Shown here in pieces: positions 41,757-50,987 of a stretch of DNA of 64,000 bases. The notes below the pieces were generated by a model. That model saw only the letters and a program-made list of their open reading frames with translations, did not search any database and was not told the origin of the DNA. Numbering within the stretch: position 1 is the first letter of the stretch; the number at the start of each line of letters is the position of its first letter. Source of the DNA: Nitrospira sp. CG24C (GTDB lineage Bacteria; Nitrospirota; Nitrospiria; Nitrospirales; Nitrospiraceae); the NCBI GenBank assembly GCA_002869885.2, contig NEWR02000009.1, positions 108,550-172,549 of the forward strand. The letters are read 5' to 3'. The translations under genes and the position numbers were made by a program.

Positions 41757-43097
41757 ATGCCTCATAAACAGGTCGTCATTATCGGGGGTGGGTTCGGAGG
41801 CCTGACGGCGGCGCAATCGGTGCACGATGCCGACGTGGTGCTTATCGACCGCACCAATCATCATCTGTTTCAACCCTTACTCTACCAGGTGGCCACTTCC
41901 GCGCTGTCTCCTGGCGATATCGCCTGGCCGTTACGCACGATCTTTCGGCGGCATCCGCATGTTCGCGTCGTCATGGATGAAGTCTTATCCATCGATCGTG
42001 CGGCGCGTCTCATACGATTGCGGGACAGCAGGCCGATTGGGTTCGACGTCCTTATCGTGGCGCCTGGATCGCGGCACTCGTATTTTGGGCACGACGCGTG
42101 GGAAGAGTCTGCGCCAGGACTCAAGACCCTCGCCGATGCCGTCTACCTTCGCGAGAAGATGCTGCTGGCGTTTGAGGAGGCTGAACGCCGACGCATGGCC
42201 ATCGGCACAGGAGAGCGACTTACCTTTGTGATCGTGGGGGGAGGGCCTACCGGCGTGGAGTTGGCTGGCTCGTTGGCGGAGATCGGGCGGAAAGCCATGG
42301 GGCCGGATTTTCCGAACTTGCGCCTCAATGATCTTGCCATTCTGCTCGTGGAAGGCGGATCTCGCGTTCTACCAGGGTTCAGCCCCGATCTGTCGGCGAA
42401 AGCGGCGGCTGCGCTCAAGCGCAAAGGCGTCACGATCAAGCTCAACAGCCTGGTGAGTGAGATCCGTGCCGATGGCCTGATGATCGGGAGCGAATTCGTT
42501 CGGTCCACGCATATCATCTGGGCGGCAGGCAATAGGGCGTCGCCGCTTCTGACTTCACTCGGACTTCCCCAGGATGGGTCCGGCCGGATCAAGGTTCAAC
42601 CGGATCTGACGATTCCAGAAGATCCTTGGATTTTTATTATCGGCGATGCCGCGCATTGTGCCGATCCGGACGGGAACCCTCTGCCGGGAATCGCTCCCGT
42701 CGCCGTGCAGCAAGGCCGCTATGTCGCGAGGCTCATTCGTGAAGAAACTGCGCCTGATCAGCGCCGGCCGTTTGTCTATGCGGATCAAGGCATGCTGGCG
42801 ACCATCGGACGTGCACAGGCTGTAGCGCAGATCGGCCTCTTGCGCCTGTCCGGCCTGTCCGCCTGGTTGCTCTGGTGTGTGGTGCATGTCTTTTTACTCA
42901 TCGAGTTCCGCAGTCGTGTGCGGGTGATGTCGGAATGGGTCTGGTACTACCTCACATTCAAGCCGGGCGCAAGAATCATCTATATGAAAACACGTCAGGC
43001 TGGCGAAGAATCAGAACGTCGCCGTCGCGCTTCGCGGGGTCTGACTCGAAAGACTGATGTGGTTCCGACAGAGAAGATTGAGAAACAGGCCATGTAA
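41757..43097 (+). CDS. ndh: Type II NADH dehydrogenase (NDH-2)
   Basis: A FAD-binding site at the very N-terminus (VVIIGGGFGGLTAA) and an NADH site near 160 (FVIVGGGPTGVELAG) flank the NDH-2 core; LFQPLLYQVATSALSPGDIA and IFIIGDAAHCADPDG are family hallmarks. The C-terminal ~80 residues carry hydrophobic segments (LSAWLLWCVVHVFLLIEF) for membrane attachment. The enzyme oxidises NADH and reduces quinone without pumping protons. AGAGG, inside a repeat-B-like sequence, lies upstream of ATG 41757. Confidence 0.92.
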   Translation: MPHKQVVIIGGGFGGLTAAQSVHDADVVLIDRTNHHLFQPLLYQVATSALSPGDIAWPLRTIFRRHPHVRVVMDEVLSIDRAARLIRLRDSRPIGFDVLIVAPGSRHSYFGHDAWEESAPGLKTLADAVYLREKMLLAFEEAERRRMAIGTGERLTFVIVGGGPTGVELAGSLAEIGRKAMGPDFPNLRLNDLAILLVEGGSRVLPGFSPDLSAKAAAALKRKGVTIKLNSLVSEIRADGLMIGSEFVRSTHIIWAAGNRASPLLTSLGLPQDGSGRIKVQPDLTIPEDPWIFIIGDAAHCADPDGNPLPGIAPVAVQQGRYVARLIREETAPDQRRPFVYADQGMLATIGRAQAVAQIGLLRLSGLSAWLLWCVVHVFLLIEFRSRVRVMSEWVWYYLTFKPGARIIYMKTRQAGEESERRRRASRGLTRKTDVVPTEKIEKQAM

Positions 43098-43478
43098 CTC
43101 ACATCTTGCAGTGATGCCATACGTCCTACCCCGTTTCGTAAAGTGCCACCCCACGCGAACACGCTCTCCAGCTGAAGCAGACTGTTATCAGGTTTACCGG
43201 GGCTTGTCTGATTTTGGGGTTGAACGAAACTAACCAGATTGCCTGAATCGATCAGACAGACAAAAGCAACCAGATGAACCAGACAGATCAGGTTTGCCTC
43301 AGATTCGCAAGCCTGAGACGTTCTGCTTTGCCGAAATTCTTTTTCCGTAGCCAGCTAGCCAGCCATTGACCTGTCAAAAGAATCCACTTACTCTATAGCC
43401 GTTTCTGCGAGTATGAAGGTCATTGTCTGATAGTAAGCGACTGAATTCACGCCTATCACGTCTGATTGAAGGAGGCCA
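43098..43478. other. Intergenic region with repeat family A, copy 5
   Basis: At 43187-43305 lies a diverged family A copy with TATCAGGTTTACC, GGGGTTGAACGAAACTAACC and GATGAACCAGACAGATCAGG. The rest is leader of the next gene. No ORF is supported. Confidence 0.6.
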
Positions 43479-44750
43479 ATGATGACAATTTACGGTTCGG
43501 TGTGCAGAGGTCTGTCTCGTCTTACTCTTGCCATCGTGGGGAGTGCCCTGGTTTGGGCTGGAGTGGGAATCGGGGGCATCGCTCCGGCCTCAGCCTATGA
43601 AGTGTGGCTGACGGATCAATCCGATACGGCGAAAGAAAGCGGCGGCTTTCTCCATATCTATGACGGTGCAGCGCTCGCGGCAAATCCTGCCACAGCGAAA
43701 CCGGCCGTCACGATCGATCTTTCCGGTGAGATCAACGCATTTTGCGAAGCGGCAACCAAGAAGCCGGTCCGGCGTCCGCATATGTTGTTCTTTAACAAAG
43801 ACCAGAGTCATGCGATCCTCTCTTTCTTGAGCGGCCATGTGCTGTTCATGGATGCCAAGACGCGTAAGCCGGAGGCCTGCTTATCGATGGGGAAGAATGC
43901 CCATGCGGCCTGGCCGACGCCTAACCAGAAGATGGCGATTGCGGCGAATATTATCGACAAGAAATTTGTCCGTATTTGGACTGACTATGCGGCTCATACA
44001 TTCAGCTTCGACCCCGAGAAAGATGTGGTGAATCTTGCCTTGCTGGAGGGTGGGGAACGCCCGGATACCTCGCCGATATGCCCCATCACGGAGTCATCCA
44101 GTCGCTATGCGTTTGTGACGCTGCGGGGAGGCGGGCTATTCGTATTCGATGTTACCACCACGCCGATGAGCCTTGTGGCCACACTCAACAATAATGAGAT
44201 CCATCCTGCCGGCTGTGGCGGCATTCAGGTCGGTGAGACGATGTATGTCAACTCCGGTGGCGGCTGGCCGATCGCACCTCTCTCCTACGATATCTATGCC
44301 CTCGACCTATCCACCCTTCCAAAATCTGTTTCAGCCAAGCTGGTGTCTTCACGGGATGATCAATTTGCTGACTCCCATGGGATGGCCGCGGTTGGACGTT
44401 ATGTCTGGAGTGCTGACCGAGCAGGAAACAATATCGAAATCATCGATACGGTCTCAAACTTGAGTGTGGGCTCGATCGATATAGTGACAGATGGGAACAA
44501 GGATCCAGCTCCTGATCTCTTGGACAACGCACCAGACAATCAGTATGTGTTCGTCAGCCTGCGCGGTCCTACCCCGCTTACAGGGAATGACAAGATGGCG
44601 CACAATGCCAAAGGAACGATTCCTGGCGTCGGCGTCCTTCATGTGGATGGCGGAGGGAAGGTCGGTCACTATAAGGGGCAGGCGGTCGTTACGAATATGA
44701 AAGACGGAATAGATACAGCGGATCCCCACGGGATTGCCGTCCGGAAGTAA
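43479..44750 (+). CDS. Exported YncE-like beta-propeller protein
   Basis: GAAGGAGG at 43468-43475 lies 3 nt before ATG 43479 and 6 nt before ATG 43482, so the second ATG is the likelier start. A signal peptide ends near IAPASA (~residue 39). The 380-residue body repeats blade-like segments (GGFLHIYDG, GHVLFMDAKTRKPEACL, GGGLFVFDVTTTPMSLVATL, GNNIEIIDTVSNLSVGSI). Propellers of this kind bind ligands or hemes in the periplasm; no CxxCH is present. A hairpin terminator follows. Confidence 0.8.
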   Translation: MMTIYGSVCRGLSRLTLAIVGSALVWAGVGIGGIAPASAYEVWLTDQSDTAKESGGFLHIYDGAALAANPATAKPAVTIDLSGEINAFCEAATKKPVRRPHMLFFNKDQSHAILSFLSGHVLFMDAKTRKPEACLSMGKNAHAAWPTPNQKMAIAANIIDKKFVRIWTDYAAHTFSFDPEKDVVNLALLEGGERPDTSPICPITESSSRYAFVTLRGGGLFVFDVTTTPMSLVATLNNNEIHPAGCGGIQVGETMYVNSGGGWPIAPLSYDIYALDLSTLPKSVSAKLVSSRDDQFADSHGMAAVGRYVWSADRAGNNIEIIDTVSNLSVGSIDIVTDGNKDPAPDLLDNAPDNQYVFVSLRGPTPLTGNDKMAHNAKGTIPGVGVLHVDGGGKVGHYKGQAVVTNMKDGIDTADPHGIAVRK

Positions 44751-44770
44751 CGTCGCTCTTGGGAAACAGC

Positions 44771-44802
44771 GCGAGGCCGCGGCGTTGTCGCCGCGGCCTC
44801 GC
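44771..44802 (+). terminator. Perfect 14-bp hairpin after the propeller gene
   Basis: GCGAGGCCGCGGCG pairs exactly with CGCCGCGGCCTCGC around a TTGT loop, 20 bp after the stop. It lacks a run of T. Confidence 0.7.
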
Positions 44803-44869
44803 CTCATTGTACTCCATCGTCAATACCCCTCGAAGGCATCAACAGTCTGTTCACCTTGGAGAGTATGGC

Positions 44870-45709
44870 ATGCCCTTGGCCACCTATAATAATGTGCCGG
44901 TTCCTCCGTTCATGTATGGCACAGCGTGGAAAAAAGAGGCCACGACGGAGTTGGTGCAGTTAGCCGTGGCGGCGGGTTTCACAGCCATCGATACGGCCAA
45001 CCAACTAATCCACTACCAGGAAGCGTTGGTGGGGGAGGCTCTGTTGGCCCTCGCGCAGCAAGGGGTCACGCGAGATCGTCTGTTTCTCCAGACCAAGTTT
45101 ACGCCGACGAATGGCCAGGACCATCGTACCCCCTACGATGCCTCGGCCAATCTCAGCACCCAAGTGACTCAGTCCTTCGACAGCTCGTTGGCACACTTGC
45201 ACACCGACTATCTCGACTCCTATGTCTTACATGGGCCCTATCAGCGGCAGGGATTGGGCACTGCGGACTGGGAGGTGTGGGCCGCCATCGAAGGGCTCTA
45301 TCGGTCAGGGAAAACGAAGATGGTCGGCATTAGCAATGTCACGGCCGAGCAACTCACCCAACTCTGTGCCCGGGCGGCGGTGAAACCCATGGTTGTGCAA
45401 AACCGCTGTTATGCCGCACTTGGATGGGACAAAGAGGTGCGGGAGATCTGCCGAGCCCACGGCATCATCTATCAAGGCTTTTCGCTGTTGACTGCGAATC
45501 AAGGAATCTTTGCCGAGCCAGCCCTTCGGGCCATCGCCCAACGGTTAGGGACCGGACTTGCACAAGTCGTCTTTCGGTTTGCCATGCAGATCGGGATGCT
45601 CCCGTTGACCGGCACCACGAACCCGCAACATATGAAAGAGGATCTCCAGGCTGAACAGCTTACCCTCACTCTCGAAGACATGCAGTTGATCGAAACGATC
45701 GGCATGTAA
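44870..45709 (+). CDS. Aldo/keto reductase
   Basis: GGAGAG precedes ATG 44870 (MPLATYNNVPVPPFMYGTA), preferred over the upstream in-frame TTG-type starts. The TIM-barrel has IDTANQLIHYQEALVGEAL, the variant active-site segment of a subgroup with a longer spacing between Asp and Tyr, then LHGPYQ with the catalytic His and an NADP-binding C-terminus (TGTTNPQHMKEDL). The 279-residue length is normal. Substrate unknown. Confidence 0.88.
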   Translation: MPLATYNNVPVPPFMYGTAWKKEATTELVQLAVAAGFTAIDTANQLIHYQEALVGEALLALAQQGVTRDRLFLQTKFTPTNGQDHRTPYDASANLSTQVTQSFDSSLAHLHTDYLDSYVLHGPYQRQGLGTADWEVWAAIEGLYRSGKTKMVGISNVTAEQLTQLCARAAVKPMVVQNRCYAALGWDKEVREICRAHGIIYQGFSLLTANQGIFAEPALRAIAQRLGTGLAQVVFRFAMQIGMLPLTGTTNPQHMKEDLQAEQLTLTLEDMQLIETIGM

Positions 45710-45721
45710 TCACGAAGCCCC

Positions 45722-45849
45722 GCAGAATGCTCAAAAAGTCCGTCCAGCAAGGCCGCAGCCGATGAAAGCACCGGAGGCGTAGCCTCTGGGTTACGTTGAG
45801 GATGCTTTCGAGGGGAGAACGCCGCTGGCGGGCTTTTTCAGCATTCTGC
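45722..45849. mobile_element. MITE-like element, 23-bp terminal inverted repeats (family E)
   Basis: Left end GCAGAATGCTCAAAAAGTCC and right end (reverse complement) GCAGAATGCTGAAAAAGCCC match at 20 of 23 positions over the full ends. The 128-bp element has no ORF. Its last base is also the last base of the stop codon of the ABC exporter gene on the minus strand. Related ends occur at 29576-29594 and about 35710-35740. Confidence 0.72.
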
Positions 45850-47579
45850 TATGAGGGGAGTTCGATGAGCCGAAGGGTATAGAGATACTGGTAGAGTCCT
45901 TTATGGTCCATCAGTTCAGCATGAGTGCCGGTTTCCACGAGGCGCCCTTTGTTGAGGACGAGGATGCGATCGGCTCGTTGAATGGTCGTCAAGCGGTGGG
46001 CGATCACAAAAGTAGTTCGGCCTTTCATGAGTTGTTCTAGCGCCTCCTGGACGAGTCGTTCCGACTCACTGTCGAGGGCAGAGGTGGCTTCATCCAACAA
46101 CAAGATTCGTGGATTTTTTACAATGGCTCTGGCGATGGCGATGCGCTGTCGCTGTCCGCCTGATACATTGATTCCCTTTTCCCCCACGATGGTCTGATAC
46201 TGGTCCGGGAAGCTCATAATGAAGTCGTGGGCATGGGCCGCACGGCTCGCTGCCACCACCTCTTCCTGACTGGCCTTCTCGTATCCGTAGCGGATATTGT
46301 CGAGAATCGTCCCGCCAAATAAGATCGTCTCTTGCGGAACCAGCGCAATCTGCCGATACCAGCTGTCCATGGTGACTTGACGGAGATCGTGCCCGTCGAT
46401 GGTGATGCGTCCCTCAGTCGGATCGTAGAAGCGGTGGAGCAAGTTCATTACGGTCGTTTTCCCGGCCCCCGTGGGACCGACGATGGCGACCAGTTCACCT
46501 GGCTTCGCTTCGAATGATATATCCGCCAAGACCGGTTGGCGTGGATCGTAGGCAAAACCGATATGCTCAGCCCGGATATGTCCTGAGACGGAAGATAGCG
46601 TTGTGGCTGTGGGAGAGTCGCTCACCTCAGAGCCTGTGTCAAGAATCTCGAATACCCGTTGGGTGGCGCCCTGCGCCTCCCTGATCTGTGCGAACACGCG
46701 GGCAGCGGAACTGAAGGGGCCGATCAGGATCCCGGCAAAGAGGACGAATGCAAAGAGATCGCCCGGTGACACGCTCCCATCGATGACTTGCCGTCCCCCA
46801 TACCACAATACCGCCGCCGCAGCAGAGAAGGTTAGGAGGCTGATGACCGGAATAAACACCGCCATGACCCCGGCCTTTCGCATCGTCAACGCTAAGGTCT
46901 GTTCGACTTGCGCGGCAAACCTGGTCTCTTCGCGCTGTGTTTGGACGAAGGACTTCACGATCCGGATGCCGGAGATCACTTCCTCGATCAGGGTACTCAT
47001 TGCAGCGGTGTGATCTTGAATCGAGGTCGAGAGGGATTTCAGCCTTCGTCCAAAGACCTTGGCCACAAGAACGAGCAGCGGGAGCAGAATCAGGATCAAG
47101 AGGCAGAGCCGCCAATTCATCATCAGCAAGAATGTGATCCCTCCGACGAAGGTCACGAGTTGTTTGGCACTGTCGATCGGCGTTTCGGTGACGACCGACT
47201 GGACGACCGTCACGTCATTCATGAGCCGTGAGAGGAGTTCGCCGGTTCGCCGGCGGGAGAAAAAGCTTACCGATAGGGTATGCAGATGCGCAAAGAGATG
47301 GCGGCGAAAGTCGGCGATGATGCGTTGCGAAATCCATGCAGTTAAATAACTATGGCCCATCGAACAGAGCCCCTGCAGCACGACGAGCCCGAGAAAGACG
47401 GTAATCAAGTCCGTCATTCTGGACTGGTCGTGTTGCACGGTAATGACGTCCCACAGGGTGCCTGCCAGCCGTAGCAGGGCGAGATTGATGGCGGCGACAC
47501 CCATGACCAGCAGGCCTGCCAGCACCATACGGGACAGGTAGGGTTTCAGGAATGGGAGAAATCGTGAGAAGGTGGACAT
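45849..47579 (-). CDS. ABC exporter, MsbA-like
   Basis: A half-transporter of 576 residues: six membrane helices (residues ~15-310) fused to an ATPase with Walker A GPTGAGKT, signature VSGGQRQ, Walker B ILLLDEATSALD and switch His in VIAHRLTTI. The domain order and length match MsbA-type lipid A/lipid flippases, which work as homodimers in the inner membrane. Drug export is the alternative. ATG 47579. Confidence 0.9.
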   Translation of the reverse strand: MSTFSRFLPFLKPYLSRMVLAGLLVMGVAAINLALLRLAGTLWDVITVQHDQSRMTDLITVFLGLVVLQGLCSMGHSYLTAWISQRIIADFRRHLFAHLHTLSVSFFSRRRTGELLSRLMNDVTVVQSVVTETPIDSAKQLVTFVGGITFLLMMNWRLCLLILILLPLLVLVAKVFGRRLKSLSTSIQDHTAAMSTLIEEVISGIRIVKSFVQTQREETRFAAQVEQTLALTMRKAGVMAVFIPVISLLTFSAAAAVLWYGGRQVIDGSVSPGDLFAFVLFAGILIGPFSSAARVFAQIREAQGATQRVFEILDTGSEVSDSPTATTLSSVSGHIRAEHIGFAYDPRQPVLADISFEAKPGELVAIVGPTGAGKTTVMNLLHRFYDPTEGRITIDGHDLRQVTMDSWYRQIALVPQETILFGGTILDNIRYGYEKASQEEVVAASRAAHAHDFIMSFPDQYQTIVGEKGINVSGGQRQRIAIARAIVKNPRILLLDEATSALDSESERLVQEALEQLMKGRTTFVIAHRLTTIQRADRILVLNKGRLVETGTHAELMDHKGLYQYLYTLRLIELPS

Positions 47580-47662
47580 GGTGAGGGGGGCGGTCTTAGC
47601 GGAGGTGGCTACGGAAAACCTGGAGCGAACGGTGGAGGGGCGGAAGCCGCCGCCGGAGACAG

Positions 47663-47881
47663 CTACAGCTCTGTGATGGACTCGATCATGTTCTTGTTGA
47701 TGCCCACGAAGTCCGAGCGATCCTTCTCATTGATCATCACGTCTGTGAGGCTGATGAAGAGACGTTGCTCTTCATTGATCGCATCGGACACACGATTCCG
47801 CATGGGGGGAATGAGAAAGTCGCCAACGTAGTTGCAGCTCACAGTCCGGACGCGGATGCGAACTTTCTTGCCCTCTGGCAC
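47663..47881 (-). CDS. Small conserved cytoplasmic protein
   Basis: GTG 47881 follows a long G-run with GGGGGGGAG, a good ribosome binding site. The 72 residues start MPEGKKVRIRVRTVSCNYVGD and contain RVSDAINEEQRLFISLTDV, a compact alpha/beta domain somewhat like DUF6812/PilZ-type proteins. No function is known. It lies 25 bp after the COX24-like gene, on the same strand. Confidence 0.65.
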   Translation of the reverse strand: MPEGKKVRIRVRTVSCNYVGDFLIPPMRNRVSDAINEEQRLFISLTDVMINEKDRSDFVGINKNMIESITEL

Positions 47882-47906
47882 GGCTCCCCCCCCTTCTCAG
47901 GTGAGT

Positions 47907-48002
47907 CTAGCTTTTACGGCGTTCAAACTTTTGACGCCGGCGCAGCTTCTTGTACTTGTGCTTGCGCATTTTTTTACGGCGTTTTTTCAGCACACTGGAC
48001 AT
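47907..48002 (-). CDS. AURKAIP1/COX24-domain (bS22-like) 31-residue protein
   Basis: AGGAGAGAG lies 6 bp before ATG 48002. The 31-residue, extremely basic product starts MSSVLKKRRKKMRKHKYKKL and ends RRQKFERRKS. This is the COX24_C/AURKAIP1 signature, shared with the mitochondrial small-subunit protein mS38 and the mycobacterial ribosomal protein bS22. It most likely binds the small ribosomal subunit; that is inference from family. Confidence 0.82.
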   Translation of the reverse strand: MSSVLKKRRKKMRKHKYKKLRRRQKFERRKS

Positions 48003-48187
48003 ACGTTCTCTCTCCTGCAAAGGGCGAAGTTTAGAAGTTTCTGCCTCAAATTGCAAGGTCATCAACGGATTAAATTCATCATGGTTGGGGCGGGGCCGAT
48101 CGTCCGGGAGGAGAATCGATGATGCAGTGAGGGTGGGCTCACGGGCCGCTTGACCTACCTGATACCCGTTCCTATACTGCAACCAGC

Positions 48188-48694
48188 ATGTCATCGCACA
48201 AATTTCCACTGTTTCCCATCTTGGTCCTGCTCGGCTCGATATCCTTGCTCGGCGTCGGCTGCGGCGGCAAGGCGAATCCACACCCCGAAGATCACGAACG
48301 GTACCTCCGTATCGATCGGGCAGTGGAATCACTTCGTCAAGCCTACGTGAAGAAAGATTCCTCGGATCTGGCATCGCTCATGACGCCAGGCGACCAACTT
48401 GAGCGGATGCGGGAAGAGGCTCAGGGTGATTTTGCAATATTTAGCGCCATCACGTTGGACTTCGCGGTCGAGCGCATTATGATCCAAGGGGATGACATCG
48501 ATGTGTTCGTGCATTGGCAGGGGCTGTGGAAAAAAAACGCGGACGATCCGGGGCTCCGCCAACGAGGCCATACACGACTGCAGTGGGTCGGAACAAAGTC
48601 GATTCTGTTGCGCGGAATTCAGGGCGATACTCCCTTTGGTATGAACGCCCGGCAGGCCCCGATCGATCCCGCATATTCCCCCAAAAAGAAGTAA
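48188..48694 (+). CDS. Lipoprotein with NTF2-like region
   Basis: The signal peptide with lipobox LLGVGC places acylated Cys25. The remaining ~140 residues (YLRIDRAVESLRQAYVKKD, DVFVHWQGLW) resemble NTF2-like or DUF4440-type cone folds, but the match is loose. It ends three bases before nadB and is probably co-transcribed with it. Function unknown. Confidence 0.7.
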   Translation: MSSHKFPLFPILVLLGSISLLGVGCGGKANPHPEDHERYLRIDRAVESLRQAYVKKDSSDLASLMTPGDQLERMREEAQGDFAIFSAITLDFAVERIMIQGDDIDVFVHWQGLWKKNADDPGLRQRGHTRLQWVGTKSILLRGIQGDTPFGMNARQAPIDPAYSPKKK

Positions 48695-48697
48695 TCC

Positions 48698-50341
48698 ATG
48701 CCACTTCGTCGATCTCGTGCTCAGGTTCAGGCTGATTTTTTGGTCATCGGGAGCGGTGTGGCCGGTCTCCGCGCGGCGTTGGAGCTGAGCCGTTCCGGTC
48801 GTGTCATGGTGCTGACGAAAGGGCACCCGCTTCAGAGCAGTTCAATTCATGCGCAGGGCGGGGTGGCGGTGGCGATGAGTGAAGAAGACGACGTGGCCAT
48901 CCATTTAACCGACACGCTCAAGGCAGGGCATGGGCTTTGCCGGAAAGAAGCGGTGCGGGTGCTTGTTGAAGAAGGACCTGAGCGGATTCAAGAATTGATT
49001 GGATGGGGAGCTAAGTTTGACAAAGTCGGCGGTAAGTTTGCCTTCGCTCGGGAGGCGGCTCACAGTCGAAGCCGTATTCTGCGCGCGCGTGGGGATGCCA
49101 CGGGGAACGAGATGGTGCGAGTGTTGATCGCCGAGGTGAATCGGCAGGAGCATATTCAGCGGTTGGATCATCACTTTACCGTAGATCTTGTCGTCGACGC
49201 CGGACGTTGCTGTGGGGCTGTTGTGCTGGATGAAGGGTCTGGCCGCCAATTCGTGTTGCCGGCTCGCGCGATCGTGCTGACTACCGGCGGCGCTGGGCAT
49301 ATCTATGCGCGGACGACCAATCCTCCGAACGCCACCGGCGATGGGATGGCCATGGCACTGCGTGCGGGAGCGGTGCTTCAAGATATGGAGTTCGTGCAAT
49401 TCCATCCCACCGCACTCTATTTGCCGTCGAGTCCGCCATTCTTGCTGTCGGAAGCGATGCGAGGCGAGGGTGCGCAACTTCGTAACAATAAAGGGGCGCT
49501 GTTCATGCAGCGATACCACCCCATGGGCGCGTTAGCGCCGAGGGACATCGTGTCCCGTGCAATCTTGGCGGAGATGGCGGCGACGAAAGCCCGTCATGTC
49601 TATCTTGACGTCACCCACTTGGGAGCGGAGTTTGTGAAACGGCGATTCCCGACGATTTATGCCACGTGCCTTCGCTATGACATCGACATTACGGAAGAAT
49701 GGATCCCTGTGTCTCCGAGCGCACATTATATGATGGGTGGGGTCTGGACTGATCTGAACGGTGCGACAACAGTCCCAGGGCTTTTTGCCGCCGGGGAGGT
49801 GGCCTGTAGCGGTGTGCATGGAGCGAATCGTCTGGCGAGCAATTCCTTGCTCGAAGGGTTGGTGTTTGGCGTACGCGCGGCATTAGCAGCCGTGGCGTTT
49901 GCAGATAGGCACGAGCGTCCTATACTATCGTCTCAGGAGTCTACGCTTCGATCAGGCCAATTCGGTACATTGGAGGATGCGGAAAAGTTGCGAAGCTCAC
50001 TCAGGCGGACGATGTGGGGACAGGTCGGCGTCATTCGCTCAGGGGAGTCGCTTATCCGGGCTTGTGCGCAACTGTCCCGGTGGGCTCAGCTCGTGACCCA
50101 GCCATTTGCAAGCCGAGCCGCGCTGGAGGTAAAAAACATGGTGCAGGTGGCGCAATGCGTCGCGGAGGCTGCGTTGTGGCGAGAGAATAGCGTCGGGGCG
50201 CATTACCGGTCAGATTTTCCAGAGGTCAAGCGGGCCGGTTGGCAACAGCACAGTCGCCTATCGAGCGGGGAAGTCGTTAGCGGGAAGAGATCTCAGAAAT
50301 CTCGGGGGTTGCTGTTGTCTCTGCGGGGGCGTATCGGCTGA
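48698..50341 (+). CDS. nadB: L-aspartate oxidase (NAD biosynthesis)
   Basis: The FAD-binding FLVIGSGVAGLRAALELS, the active-site segment SSSIHAQGGVAVAM, HPTALYLPS, and GVHGANRLASNSLLEGLVFG are all NadB hallmarks, and the 547-residue length fits. It oxidises L-aspartate to iminoaspartate, the first step of de novo NAD synthesis, in the cytoplasm. nadA and nadC are not nearby. Its 3' end overlaps the convergent transglycosylase gene by 65 bp. Confidence 0.95.
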   Translation: MPLRRSRAQVQADFLVIGSGVAGLRAALELSRSGRVMVLTKGHPLQSSSIHAQGGVAVAMSEEDDVAIHLTDTLKAGHGLCRKEAVRVLVEEGPERIQELIGWGAKFDKVGGKFAFAREAAHSRSRILRARGDATGNEMVRVLIAEVNRQEHIQRLDHHFTVDLVVDAGRCCGAVVLDEGSGRQFVLPARAIVLTTGGAGHIYARTTNPPNATGDGMAMALRAGAVLQDMEFVQFHPTALYLPSSPPFLLSEAMRGEGAQLRNNKGALFMQRYHPMGALAPRDIVSRAILAEMAATKARHVYLDVTHLGAEFVKRRFPTIYATCLRYDIDITEEWIPVSPSAHYMMGGVWTDLNGATTVPGLFAAGEVACSGVHGANRLASNSLLEGLVFGVRAALAAVAFADRHERPILSSQESTLRSGQFGTLEDAEKLRSSLRRTMWGQVGVIRSGESLIRACAQLSRWAQLVTQPFASRAALEVKNMVQVAQCVAEAALWRENSVGAHYRSDFPEVKRAGWQQHSRLSSGEVVSGKRSQKSRGLLLSLRGRIG

Positions 50342-50987
50342 CCGGACGTTCCATGATGACGCCATCGCGGACCAGGAATGTGCGGTAGTATCGGAGGACC
50401 TTCCGAACGTATTGCCGGGTTTCATCGAACGGGGGAAGTGCCTGATACCGTTCGACTGCATTTTCTCCGGCATTGTAGGCCGCCAAGGCGAGCGGCAAAT
50501 TTCCATGGAACCGGTTGAGCAGTTGGCGTAAGTACTTGGCCCCTCCACCAACATTATCGTCCGGATCATACATATCACGCACGTCCATACGCACGGCTGT
50601 CTGCGGCATCAACTGCATCAGGCCAATCGCGCCGGCGCGAGAAACCGCCCGTGGATCGAAGTCCGATTCAGCTTTGATGACGGCTCGGATCAACGCGGGA
50701 TGAAGCTGTTGTTGCGAAGAGTGCCGGCGAATGACTGGCTCAAGTTCTTGCTCGGACAAAGTGGCGTGGAATTGGCTGGACTCGATCTCAATTTTTCGAT
50801 AGCGCGAGTCTGACGGGACGTTGGTGAGGGAGATCGAACCGTCGCGCCCGATGAACTGGTAAATTTCCGCCTTGGTCGTTGGTACGGAGAAGGTTAGTGA
50901 ACCAACCCCTGCGATCACCATCGCGGTGAGCCCAATGGCAGCGTGCCGCCGCAGAGATGTCATTATGAGAGAAAAGATGTTGTGCAT
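50277..50987 (-). CDS. Lytic transglycosylase with DUF4124-like N-terminus
   Basis: ATG 50987 (MHNIFSLIMTSLRRHAAIG) is chosen; ATG 50963 is an alternative and neither has a clear ribosome binding site. After the signal peptide comes a short DUF4124-like segment (EIYQFIGRDGSISLTNVP), then the SLT domain with ALIRAVIKAESDFDPRAVS, where the Glu is catalytic, GAIGLMQLMP and LALAAYNAGENAV. It cleaves peptidoglycan glycan strands in the periplasm. The last 65 bp overlap the end of nadB in antisense. Confidence 0.88.
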   Translation of the reverse strand: MHNIFSLIMTSLRRHAAIGLTAMVIAGVGSLTFSVPTTKAEIYQFIGRDGSISLTNVPSDSRYRKIEIESSQFHATLSEQELEPVIRRHSSQQQLHPALIRAVIKAESDFDPRAVSRAGAIGLMQLMPQTAVRMDVRDMYDPDDNVGGGAKYLRQLLNRFHGNLPLALAAYNAGENAVERYQALPPFDETRQYVRKVLRYYRTFLVRDGVIMERPVSRYAPAETTATPEISEISSR

